In this document: positions 1 through 7,685 of the stretch, piece by piece
Layout: each line of letters begins with the position of its first letter
Position numbering within the stretch: the stretch's first letter is position 1
Source of the DNA: Saprospiraceae bacterium
GTDB taxonomy: Bacteria > Bacteroidota > Bacteroidia > Chitinophagales > Saprospiraceae
Direction: 5' to 3'
Length of the DNA stretch: 64,000 nucleotides
Assembly (NCBI GenBank): GCA_028285085.1
Contig: JANQQI010000139.1
Coordinates: forward strand, 1 to 64,000
The notes under the pieces: model-generated
Seen by the model: only the letters and a program-made list of their open reading frames with translations
Told to the model about the DNA's origin: nothing
Database searches by the model: none
Program-made: the position numbers and the translations under genes

Positions 1-608
1 TCGTACCACCTGCTCCAACGAATTTAGGTTGCAGTATTACGCGGGATGGTCAGCAAATATTCTGGTCTGATATTCCCGGTGCGACATCTTATACCTTGAC
101 AATTCAGTTAAATGGTTGCTGTAATGGTATTGGAACGCCAAATCCGCCTGCGCCGGTTTCTTATAGTGTGAATAGTAATACCGTGTCGATCTCTAGTTTG
201 AATTTGGGGTTTTTTAATTGCTTCAGTTGGAGCGTAACTGCAGAATACTCAAACGGCCTTGATTCACCTGCTTCTATTACGCAATGTTTTGACCCCGAAG
301 GACCTTGCGTAGGACTTGAATTTCGACAGCAAGCTGCGTCAACTGCCGATCCTATCATTAATATTTTTCCAAACCCGAGCAACGGTATTGTGAATGTTGC
401 AGTAGAATCAACCTTGGATGAGTTTTATCAACTTGATATTTATAATTCTAACGGGACTTTAATGCAATCGATTGATGATCAGCTAATCAAAACGATAGAA
501 GCACGGACACGCGAACAAGATCAAACCATTCATCTTGAGCCTGGCTTATATTTCTTTGTCATATCGACTTCAGATAAACAGATCGTTCGAAAAGTACTGG
601 TGCAATAA
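1..608 (+). CDS. Secreted FnIII-like protein with T9SS sorting domain (3' end)
   Basis: The frame is open from base 3 to the stop at 606-608, so the gene begins before the window; the TTG at 96 is only an internal codon. The visible N-terminal part (PPAPTNLGC...FWSDIPGATSYTLTIQ) has the look of a fibronectin type III beta-sandwich. The last roughly 85 residues form a type A type IX secretion sorting domain: the IFPNPSNGIVNV motif, then beta-strands, ending in KQIVRKVLVQ. Such domains carry proteins through the outer membrane and are cleaved. The protein is therefore exported; what the missing N-terminal portion does cannot be told. A perfect 14-bp inverted repeat follows the stop and lies between this gene and the convergent TRAP operon. 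Confidence 0.85.
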   Translation, partial: VPPAPTNLGCSITRDGQQIFWSDIPGATSYTLTIQLNGCCNGIGTPNPPAPVSYSVNSNTVSISSLNLGFFNCFSWSVTAEYSNGLDSPASITQCFDPEGPCVGLEFRQQAASTADPIINIFPNPSNGIVNVAVESTLDEFYQLDIYNSNGTLMQSIDDQLIKTIEARTREQDQTIHLEPGLYFFVISTSDKQIVRKVLVQ

Positions 609-665
609 GTAGATAGACCGGAAGGTGTTTTTATAATTAATCGCAACTTGCATTAATTAAACAGA

Positions 666-733
666 CTCTCACTGAATTTACGTGGCTGGGATATTTTCAA
701 TTCATTTCCTTAATCACCCAAATTCAGTGAGAG
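666..733. terminator. Long inverted repeat between convergent genes
   Basis: CTCTCACTGAATTT at 666-679 is perfectly repeated in inverted orientation at 720-733, with 40 bases between. It lies between the T9SS protein gene (ends 608) and dctM (ends 757 on the minus strand). Position suggests a bidirectional terminator, but the loop is long and there is no strong U-tract, so it may instead be a small repeat element. Confidence 0.45.
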
Positions 734-756
734 CTAAGAATAATTGAACGGTTAGA

Positions 757-2043
757 TTAATACCCCAAAAGCCCAGGAAGCCAGGTACTCAAGCTTGGTA
801 TGTAAGTAATCAAAAGCAAGGCGACCAGCATCGCAATGAATAATGGCATCAATGGTCGAATTACCTTGCTAATTGAAGTACCGGCGACACCAACACCAAC
901 GAAAAGGACTGAGCCAACCGGCGGGGTGCATAACCCAATACATAGATTTAGAATCATGACGATACCAAAATGAAGCGGATCCATACCTAGCTCGGTGATT
1001 ACGGGTAGAAAAATGGGGGTAAAAATGAGAACCGCCGGCGTGATATCCATAAAAATGCCAACGAATAGTAGAATGAGATTGATGATAATCAGGATGACCA
1101 ATTTGCTATCGCTGATCGACAGGAGGAGCGTTGTGATGTTTTGTGGAATGTTTTCGTAGGCCATAATCCAGGACATCGACATTGAAGTGGCTACCAAGAG
1201 CATTACAATAGCGGTAGTGGCGACGGCCTGCTTAAAAATACCCGGGAGTTCTTGCCATCGGACTTCGCGATAAATGACCGTCAAAATTAGGCAGTAAAGT
1301 ACCGCAACGGCGGATGCTTCCGTCGCGGTGAAGTAGCCTTGTACAATTCCACCAATGACAACCACTAGAAGGAATAAACTCGGTAAAGCGTGTATAAAGG
1401 TGCGGCCTACTTCACGCAGACTGCTGCGTTTACCGACGGGATAACCTTTGCGCTTGGCCCAGAATCCTGAAACGATCATCAAGAGTAAGCCCGTGAGAAT
1501 CCCGGGAATGTAGCCCGCTAAAAATAAAGCAGCAATCGAAACACCGCCACTGGCAAGAGAATAAACAATCAGGATGTTGCTGGGCGGAATGACGAGCCCT
1601 GTGGTCGCCGAAGTGATATTTACGGCCGCCGCGAATTCTTTGTCATAACCTTCTTTTTCCATAGCCTTACCCATGAAGCCGCCGATGGCCGAAGCGGCCG
1701 CTACCGCCGAGCCGGCAATGGCGCCAAAGAGCATCGCGGCAATAATATTCACGTGGGCCAACCCACCGGGTAAAGCGCCTACCAAGGTCTTGGCAAAATC
1801 AATGAGGCGCCTAGCAATACCACCTCGATTCATAATCTGGCCGGCTAATACAAAGAAGGGAATAGCCAGGAGTGAGAAGCTATCCAAGCCAGTAGCCATG
1901 CGTTGCGCTACGGTGGTAAATGCTGGAATGGCCGGAATACTGATCAGCATGGTGAAAATACTGCTGAGTCCAATGCTCCACGCAATCGGCACGCCGATCC
2001 CCAGTAGAATGACAAAACTTAGAACCAGGATCGCTATTTCCAC
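757..2043 (-). CDS. dctM: TRAP transporter large permease (DctM)
   Basis: This 428-residue, highly hydrophobic protein is the large membrane subunit of a tripartite ATP-independent periplasmic transporter, which uses an ion gradient to import carboxylates or sugar acids delivered by a binding protein. The family features are visible: IAILVLSFVILLGIGVPIAWSIG at the N-terminus, IPFFVLAGQIMNRGGIARRLI, FGAIAGSAVAAASAIGGFM, and the late LGMDPLHFGIVMILNLCIGLCTPPVG. Length is normal. The start overlaps the end of dctQ by 10 bp, so the two are translationally coupled. The order uxaC-dctP-dctQ-dctM on one strand points to a hexuronate (glucuronate or galacturonate) as substrate; this is inferred from context. 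Confidence 0.93.
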   Translation of the reverse strand: MEIAILVLSFVILLGIGVPIAWSIGLSSIFTMLISIPAIPAFTTVAQRMATGLDSFSLLAIPFFVLAGQIMNRGGIARRLIDFAKTLVGALPGGLAHVNIIAAMLFGAIAGSAVAAASAIGGFMGKAMEKEGYDKEFAAAVNITSATTGLVIPPSNILIVYSLASGGVSIAALFLAGYIPGILTGLLLMIVSGFWAKRKGYPVGKRSSLREVGRTFIHALPSLFLLVVVIGGIVQGYFTATEASAVAVLYCLILTVIYREVRWQELPGIFKQAVATTAIVMLLVATSMSMSWIMAYENIPQNITTLLLSISDSKLVILIIINLILLFVGIFMDITPAVLIFTPIFLPVITELGMDPLHFGIVMILNLCIGLCTPPVGSVLFVGVGVAGTSISKVIRPLMPLFIAMLVALLLITYIPSLSTWLPGLLGY

Positions 2044-2498
2044 TTTTGTAATTGTTTTAAAGCCATCATTTTATAAACCACAATCAATATTCCACTAAGC
2101 GGTAAAACGGCGTAGACGACCGTCATCGGCAATTGTAAAGCGGCCGAACGTTGCTCGAGAATTTGGGTAATGTACATTAAGCGTAGGCCACCGACAATCA
2201 TCACCGTTGCAGCAAAGAAGATGACCAATAAATGAATTAAAATATAGAGTCGTTTTTGCCGTCGAGGATTCAGGCGCTGAGGGGCCAAATCGATAGCCAA
2301 ATGTAACTTTTGCCCCGAAGCGTAAGCCGCACCGAGGATGCCAATCCAGATCAGTAGAAACCGAGCGAGTTCTTCCGACCAACTCGCCTGGCTCTCCAGC
2401 AAGTAGCGGGTAAAGACGCCCCAAAGGACATCCAACGTCATAATCGCCAGCATAAGGGCCAGGAGGTATCCTAAATATTTATCGAGTGTTGCTTTCAC
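2034..2498 (-). CDS. dctQ: TRAP transporter small permease (DctQ)
   Basis: A 154-residue protein with four predicted membrane segments, the usual size and shape of DctQ. The region LGVFTRYLLESQASWSEELARFLLIWIGILGAAYA (about residues 26-60; R-Y-L followed by W-S-E-E-L-A-R) is the recognisable family signature. It partners the large permease DctM in the inner membrane. It sits 27 bp downstream of dctP and overlaps dctM by 10 bp, in an operon with uxaC. Confidence 0.92.
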   Translation of the reverse strand: MKATLDKYLGYLLALMLAIMTLDVLWGVFTRYLLESQASWSEELARFLLIWIGILGAAYASGQKLHLAIDLAPQRLNPRRQKRLYILIHLLVIFFAATVMIVGGLRLMYITQILEQRSAALQLPMTVVYAVLPLSGILIVVYKMMALKQLQKWK

Positions 2499-2525
2499 TA
2501 TCTAAGATTTGAATGTTTGCTTGTT

Positions 2526-3512
2526 TTATTCGGGCACAGCCTGGATACGTTGAATCAAGTCGTACATTTCGGGCTGATCGCTATAATTCTCTAAAATGGC
2601 TTTTGTTTTTTCGGCAAAACTGCTTTTCTCCGGGCGGATAATTTCTACGCCTGCTTTGGTGACTTCGCGAAAGGCTTCTGCTTCGGCAGCCTGCCAGAGT
2701 TGTCGCTGATGTACGACTGCCTCGTCTGCTGCGGCTTGTAGCCATTCTTGCTGCTGAGGGGTTAGTTGGTTCCAGGTTGTCGTCCCGATGATGAGGACAT
2801 CCGGGACGGCTGTATGCTCACTCAGCGAATAATATTTGCAGACTTCGTAATGCCGCGAAGTATAAAAGCTTGGTGGATTATTTTCGGCACCATCCACGAC
2901 GCCTTGCTGGAGAGACGTATAAATTTCGCCCCAGGAAATTGGGGTAGGGGAGCCGCCGAGTTGTCGGACCAATTCCATGGCCGTAATACTTTCTTGCACC
3001 CTAATTTTTAGGCCTTGTAAATCTTCGGGGCGGTGCACGGGGCGATCTTTGGTATAGAACGAGCGCTGTCCCGCGTCGAAATAAGCCAATCCTCGGAGCC
3101 AATAGCGTTCGCTTTGCAAGAGGAGTTCGCGACCAACCGGACTATCTTGTACGCGATAAGCGTGCTCGCGGCTCCGAAAAATATAAGGCAAGCTTAGAAC
3201 TTTCGCCTTGGGCGCAAAATTTTCCAGCACTGCTCCCGAGACCTTGGTGATATCGAGACTCCCAATTTGGAGCAGTTCCAGGCATTGGCGCTCAGTACCA
3301 AGCTGTTGGCTAGGGTAAATGTCAATCTGCATTTGGCCGTCCGATTTCTCGGCGAGCTTTTCTGCCATGAACACCATACCTTGATGCACCGGATGGGTGA
3401 TATCCAATCCGTGGGCGAGCTTTAGTCGTTTCGTCCGGCTAAATTCCTGGCAGGAGAAAAAGATAGTGCCATTTCCCAGTAAAAGCATCAAGTAGATAAG
3501 GTGTCGAGGCAT
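2526..3512 (-). CDS. dctP: TRAP transporter substrate-binding lipoprotein (DctP)
   Basis: A 328-residue DctP-type periplasmic binding protein. The N-terminus is a hydrophobic signal ending in FFSC (Cys21), so it is probably lipid-anchored rather than free. Family motifs follow: LKLAHGLDITHPVHQGM, QMQIDIYPSQQLGTERQCLELLQIGSLDI, and LKIRVQESITAMELVRQLGGSPTPISWGEIYTSLQQGVVDGAENNPPSF, in which the arginine of the IRVQ segment is the usual carboxylate-binding residue of the family. It delivers an acidic sugar to DctQM. It lies 88 bp downstream of uxaC and 27 bp upstream of dctQ, so a hexuronate ligand is likely; the ligand itself cannot be read from the sequence. Confidence 0.92.
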   Translation of the reverse strand: MPRHLIYLMLLLGNGTIFFSCQEFSRTKRLKLAHGLDITHPVHQGMVFMAEKLAEKSDGQMQIDIYPSQQLGTERQCLELLQIGSLDITKVSGAVLENFAPKAKVLSLPYIFRSREHAYRVQDSPVGRELLLQSERYWLRGLAYFDAGQRSFYTKDRPVHRPEDLQGLKIRVQESITAMELVRQLGGSPTPISWGEIYTSLQQGVVDGAENNPPSFYTSRHYEVCKYYSLSEHTAVPDVLIIGTTTWNQLTPQQQEWLQAAADEAVVHQRQLWQAAEAEAFREVTKAGVEIIRPEKSSFAEKTKAILENYSDQPEMYDLIQRIQAVPE

Positions 3513-3600
3513 GCGTTTTAAGCTTTATTTTTTCTAAATCTATAGCACCTGGGGAGCCACAGTTGCACTATGATTTTTTTGAAAGTAGCTATCTTTTTTA

Positions 3601-5031
3601 TCAAAAATTGAAATATTGCTTTGCGTTGTGGTAACTAATATCTGAGATGATCTTGCCGATCCAATCTATATCTGCAGGTAGACGTCCCTTGGCAATATCC
3701 TGCCCAAAAACATTGCACAATAAGCGTCTAAAGTATTCATGCCTTGGATACGACAAGAAGGAGCGACTGTCCGTGAGCATTCCTACAAATCGACTGACTA
3801 AGCCCATATTGGAAAGTGTATTGATTTGCTTTTCCATGCCGTCTAATTGATCGAGGAACCACCAGGCTGAGCCCCATTGCACTTTACCAGCCATGCTGCC
3901 GTCATTGAAATTGCCGACCATGGTTGCGAAGACCTCATTATCGCTTGGGTTGAGGTTATATAAAATAGTACGTGCGAGCTGGTCGTTGGTATCAAGCCGA
4001 TCCAGAAAACGAGCCAGCGAAGCGGCTTGGCTATAATCGCCAATGCTGTCAAAGCCTGTATCGGGGCCTAATTGTCGCAGTAGGCGCGAGTTATTGTTAC
4101 GCTGGGCACCGAGGTGAAATTGCTGGACCCAGCCGCGCGCATGATACATTTTGCCTAGTTCAATGAGCACGGCAAATTGAAATTTAGCAACCTCTGTTTC
4201 GGAAAGTGATTGGCCATCTAAGCGTTTACGAAAAACCGATTCGATCTCCGCGGCGGTAAAATCTTCAGCATAAATTCGATTCAATCCATGATCCGACAGG
4301 CGGGCACCGTGCTGGTGGAAGTAGTCGACGCGCTGTTCGAGTGCTTGCAGAAGATTAGGGTAGCTATTAATTTCAAGATTACAGATCTCGCCGAGTTTTT
4401 CAATATAGTCCTTAAAGCCATCCTTCTCGATTAAAATAGCATTATCGGGCCGGAATGTTGGCAGGACTTTAATATCTATTGGACTTTGCTCAATTTGTCG
4501 ATGAAAGTGTAGATCATCCGTCGGGTTATCGGTGGTACAAATCACTTCGACCCCCATTTTATGCAGTAATCCGTGTACTCGATAATCAGGTGTTTGTAGA
4601 AGCTCATTGCAATGAGTATAAACTGCTTGGGCATTTTGTGCTGAGAGCAATTGATCTACGCCAAAATAGCGCTTCAACTCCAGATGTGACCAGTGATACA
4701 ATGGATTGCGCAGCGTGTAAGGCACCGTAGCCGCCCATTGTTTAAACTTTTCTACGTCACTAGCATTCCCGGTAATATATTTTTCGGCAATGCCATTGAT
4801 GCGCATCGCTCGCCATTTGTAATGATCGCCATCCAGCCAGACCTGGCTAAGATTATCAAATTGTTGATTCACAGCGATTGCTTCGGGGGAGAGGTGGCAG
4901 TGATAATCAATGATCGGTAAATCCTTAGCAAAATTGTGATACAATTCTACTGCATTTTGATTATCGAGCAGGAAATTTTCACCCAAGAAGGCTGAGGTGG
5001 AAAGCTTCGCAGATATGCCATTTTTTCGCAT
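3601..5031 (-). CDS. uxaC: Glucuronate/galacturonate isomerase UxaC
   Basis: UxaC converts D-glucuronate to D-fructuronate and D-galacturonate to D-tagaturonate, the first cytoplasmic step of hexuronate breakdown. The 476 residues match the family length (E. coli about 470). Visible signatures are the metal-binding IDYHCHLSPEAIA near residue 40, WLDGDHYKWRAMRINGI, GVEVICTTDNPTDDLHFH, VLPTFRPDNA, and the C-terminal DSRSFLSYPRHEYFRRLLCN. It is first in an operon with the TRAP transporter dctPQM. The matching oxidoreductase and mannonate dehydratase lie 8-10 kb away at 12866-14904. A CGTTAACG palindrome lies 37 bp before the start. Confidence 0.96.
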   Translation of the reverse strand: MRKNGISAKLSTSAFLGENFLLDNQNAVELYHNFAKDLPIIDYHCHLSPEAIAVNQQFDNLSQVWLDGDHYKWRAMRINGIAEKYITGNASDVEKFKQWAATVPYTLRNPLYHWSHLELKRYFGVDQLLSAQNAQAVYTHCNELLQTPDYRVHGLLHKMGVEVICTTDNPTDDLHFHRQIEQSPIDIKVLPTFRPDNAILIEKDGFKDYIEKLGEICNLEINSYPNLLQALEQRVDYFHQHGARLSDHGLNRIYAEDFTAAEIESVFRKRLDGQSLSETEVAKFQFAVLIELGKMYHARGWVQQFHLGAQRNNNSRLLRQLGPDTGFDSIGDYSQAASLARFLDRLDTNDQLARTILYNLNPSDNEVFATMVGNFNDGSMAGKVQWGSAWWFLDQLDGMEKQINTLSNMGLVSRFVGMLTDSRSFLSYPRHEYFRRLLCNVFGQDIAKGRLPADIDWIGKIISDISYHNAKQYFNF

Positions 5032-5424
5032 GATCGTGCAAATTTGTTTTGTTGAATGATACCGGATCGTTAACGCACTCGTGCTTTGCGATTTAAAACT
5101 CTATCAAGTTACAATAAAAATGGAGGAGGTTAAAATTAGAGCGTCAGGTCTCCGATGTTGTAGAGGAGAGAATGCAGATGAATGAGCCACTAAATTATAA
5201 AATTATGGTTTCAATATTACTTAGGGGTGTTGGTATAAATTAGTTTATGAATTATATCGTTTTCCAATCTTTAAGGAAGGCCTTTTTTTAACGAATAACT
5301 GTATGGACTTTTTAAAATGATTTCTACTCTTATCTCGTTTTAGAAATATGTAATCGGACATATTAATGGATACCATAGTTATTTTAATGTGGTATATTAT
5401 TTTTAAATCAAAAAAATATAAATT
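5032..5424. other. Intergenic region between uxaC and the small peptide gene
   Basis: AT-rich, with no gene seen. It should hold the divergent promoters for uxaC (leftward) and the small peptide gene (rightward). The perfect 8-bp palindrome CGTTAACG at 5068-5075 is the core typical of LacI-family operators and lies 37 bp upstream of the uxaC start; calling it an operator is speculative. Confidence 0.4.
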
Positions 5425-5547
5425 ATGAAAAAGGTATTAAAAGAAATTCGTGAGCTTAAAGTATTGTCTATCAAGCAACAAAAACAGATTAAAGGAGGAG
5501 TCGGAGGATCTGGAAAACATCCGGTTGCTAAAGCACGTGGCATTTAA
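5425..5547 (+). CDS. Small peptide with double-glycine leader (candidate RiPP or bacteriocin precursor)
   Basis: ATG at 5425 opens a 40-codon frame ending with TAA at 5545-5547. It begins MKKVLKEIRELKVLSIKQQK, continues QIKGG and then VGGSGKHPVAKARGI. The pattern LS-x-x-Q-x-x-x-I-K-G-G resembles the double-glycine leaders of Bacteroidota peptide precursors, in which a C39-type peptidase cuts after GG. Cleavage after Gly25 would leave a 15-residue, basic, glycine-rich tail with no Cys, Ser-rich or Thr-rich modification sites. A clear hairpin terminator follows 25 bp later, which supports a real monocistronic transcript. No maturation or export gene lies nearby. The assignment rests on the leader pattern and the terminator only. 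Confidence 0.55.
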   Translation: MKKVLKEIRELKVLSIKQQKQIKGGVGGSGKHPVAKARGI

Positions 5548-5572
5548 ACACGAAAAAATTATTATAAATCGT

Positions 5573-5610
5573 AAAAGCCTTTTTTGCCTTGGTGGTGAAA
5601 AAGGCTTTTT
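5573..5610 (+). terminator. Rho-independent terminator after the small peptide gene
   Basis: AAAAGCCTTTTT (from 5573) pairs with AAAAAGGCTTTTT (5598-5610) around a GGTGGTG-containing loop, and the descending arm ends in T5. It lies 25 bp after the stop codon of the 40-residue peptide gene. The near-symmetric A/T tracts would let it work in both directions. Confidence 0.75.
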
Positions 5611-5642
5611 CAATGGCTCATAGACTTAGAAGTGATCGCTTA

Positions 5643-5796
5643 GAGTATGTTTAAACTTTATTTTGATTTGAAAATCAATAGTTTGTGGTTCTGGCAAAGA
5701 AATAATTAATGAGTTTAGCAAGCTAAATGAGTTCATTATTTCGAAGTGAGGTTTATAAAATATTGGTTTTCAGACGATAGAAATTTAAACATGCTC
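5643..5796. mobile_element. MITE-like element, 154 bp, with terminal inverted repeats
   Basis: GAGTATGTTTAAA at 5643-5655 is repeated in inverted form as TTTAAACATGCTC at 5784-5796, with a single T/C difference. The outermost bases are GAG...CTC and the element is flanked on both sides by TTA (5640-5642 and 5797-5799), a plausible 3-bp target duplication. TNA duplications with GAG ends are known for some IS5-family groups. The interior is AT-rich and has no reading frame of useful length. The simplest reading is a non-autonomous miniature inverted-repeat transposable element. No second copy was seen in this window, so this remains an inference. Confidence 0.5.
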
Positions 5797-5821
5797 TTAA
5801 ATTTAAAGACGTATTTTAGCT

Positions 5822-5842
5822 TTAGTCGGGCTACCCGATTAA
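5822..5842. promoter_or_regulatory. Palindrome upstream of the GntP permease gene
   Basis: TTAGTCGGG-CTA-CCCGATTAA is a 21-bp inverted repeat with one G/T pair, ending 16 bp before the start codon at 5859. It could be an operator or a small hairpin in the 5' untranslated region that affects ribosome access. Function is inferred only from symmetry and position. Confidence 0.4.
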
Positions 5843-5858
5843 GATTAGTCTTTTAAAT

Positions 5859-7205
5859 ATGACCACTGGAATTACATTGCTGCTCATTATCGTTTTGGCG
5901 ATCGCTTTCATCATTGTAGCTTCTGCTCGCTGGGGCGTTCATCCTTTCATTAGTTTACTGTTAGCCGCGCTGGGCGTTGGGTTGCTGGCCGGCTTACCAG
6001 CACAAGAGGTGATCACGGCGGTTAATAACGGTTTTGGGAGCCTCATGGGGTATATCGGCTTGATTGTCGTGCTGGGGAGTATTATTGGTGTAATTCTGGA
6101 AAAATCAGGCGCGGCCTTACGAATTGCTACTTTAGTCTTACGCTGGTCAGGCCGCCGCAATCCGGCCTTATCCATGTCCGTGATTGGAGCAATTACCAGC
6201 ATCCCAGTATTTTGCGATAGCGGATTTATTATTCTCTCGGGCTTGAATAAAGCGGTAGCCCGCCAGACTAAAGTGAATCAAGGTGCCCTTGCTCTGGCTC
6301 TGGCTTCAGGGCTGTATACGACTCATACGTTGGTGCCGCCAACACCTGGGCCCATTGCCGCGGCGGGCAATATTGGCGCCGCAGATTATCTAGGCACCAT
6401 CATGCTTATAGGTTTTGTGATCAGTGTGCCGACGCTGCTGGTGGCGGTATTGAGCGCTCGTCGATTGGGCCGCCGAATTGAAATCGAGGAAGAAGATATC
6501 CAGACCGAAGCAACAGAGCAAATGCCCAATACGTGGCTATCGGTACTCCCCATTCTTTTACCCATTGTGCTGATTGGCCTGGCCTCTGTGCTTAAATTAG
6601 TCGATTACTCGGGGATAGGTAGCACGGTTTTCTTTTTTGTGGGACACCCTTTGATTGCTCTGCTGATTGGGTTAGGTTGCGCACTTTTCCTATTGCCAGC
6701 TTGGCACAAAACATACTTGACCGATTGGGTGGGCGAAGGCATCAAAATGGCGGGCCCAATTCTGATTATCACTGGTGCTGGAGGCGCTTTCGGCAGTGTG
6801 CTTAAAGCCACCCCACTAACCGACATGGTTAAAGAGTGGTTTGGACAGGGGGAATTTGCTGGAGCGTGGTTTTTGATTATTGCTTTTGCCATTGCGGCCT
6901 TCCTGAAAAGCTCTCAAGGGTCGTCAACCAATGCGCTGGTGATCACCTCCTCTTTGCTGGCACCTTTAGTACCTCAGTTAGGATTCACGACACCAGTCGA
7001 AATGGCTTTGGTTGTGATGGCAATTGGAGGTGGTGCAATGACCGTCTCTCATGCCAATGATAGCTACTTTTGGGTCGTATCACAATTTAGCGGCATCTCC
7101 ATGAAATCTGCCTATCGATCTTTTACGCTAATTACCGGGCTGCAAGGTCTGACTGTGTTGGTAATGACACTTTTACTATTTGCAGTTTATCAACTGGTGG
7201 GGTAA
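5859..7205 (+). CDS. GntP-family gluconate/sugar-acid permease
   Basis: A 448-residue polytopic membrane protein of the GntP/GntT proton symporter family, which takes up gluconate and related aldonic or uronic acids. Recognisable parts are ALGVGLLAGLPAQEVITAVNNGFGSLMGYIGLIVVLGSIIGVILEKSG, then ISIPVFCDSGFIILS-type sequence (SIPVFCDSGFIILSGLNKA, about residues 112-130), TTHTLVPPTPGPIAAAGNIGA, and the C-terminal GGGAMTVSHANDSYFWVVSQFSG. All are typical of the family and the length is normal. It lies on its own strand between the uxaC-TRAP operon and the 3-keto-sugar genes, so it probably imports a sugar acid from the same diet. The exact substrate is not determinable. Confidence 0.93.
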   Translation: MTTGITLLLIIVLAIAFIIVASARWGVHPFISLLLAALGVGLLAGLPAQEVITAVNNGFGSLMGYIGLIVVLGSIIGVILEKSGAALRIATLVLRWSGRRNPALSMSVIGAITSIPVFCDSGFIILSGLNKAVARQTKVNQGALALALASGLYTTHTLVPPTPGPIAAAGNIGAADYLGTIMLIGFVISVPTLLVAVLSARRLGRRIEIEEEDIQTEATEQMPNTWLSVLPILLPIVLIGLASVLKLVDYSGIGSTVFFFVGHPLIALLIGLGCALFLLPAWHKTYLTDWVGEGIKMAGPILIITGAGGAFGSVLKATPLTDMVKEWFGQGEFAGAWFLIIAFAIAAFLKSSQGSSTNALVITSSLLAPLVPQLGFTTPVEMALVVMAIGGGAMTVSHANDSYFWVVSQFSGISMKSAYRSFTLITGLQGLTVLVMTLLLFAVYQLVG

Positions 7206-7685
7206 TGAAGACATAGCTAGTAACAAATTTAGTATGTCAAATTTGCAGATTTGAATAGACTCCCTCATTGAAATTTGGCTGTAATCGCCGTTGAAATGTC
7301 GCCTGAGAGACAAAAGATTGCTTAGGCCTTTAAATTTTCAAGCTGATTTATGGAATTTGCCCGTCTCCGGAATCTATAGATAGTAACGCATGAACTGTCT
7401 TTTGGCCAAAACTCATCAGCGTCGCATTTTTACCATAAGTAACCTCCGGTAAAGACTGGAGAGTTATGTATTTGCTCCAATTTGCGACCGAAATGGTCGG
7501 CGGCGGCGGACAGCGGGTGGGTCCCACCCTCAAAGACCAACCTCTATGCACATCCCAAAAAACGATCATTTTCTGGTGCCTGATTCCCACACGTTATCCC
7601 TTCTTCACCTCCCCCCTAATCATCGATAAAATGCACTTGAGCTGTACCTAAAATCAAAATTAAGATCCATTACCACAAACTAAGA
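7206..7685. other. Intergenic region with a possible repeat or ORF relic
   Basis: No convincing gene. The stretch 7348-7590 is open on the minus strand for 80 codons and 7466-7651 is open on the plus strand, and both contain the GC-rich tract with the perfect palindrome GGGTGGG-T-CCCACCC at 7515-7529. The minus-strand translation (MGIRHQKMIVFWDVHRG...) has no recognised domain and no ribosome site stands out. Its base composition differs from the surrounding AT-rich spacer, which suggests an inserted intergenic repeat or a decayed gene. Confidence 0.35.
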
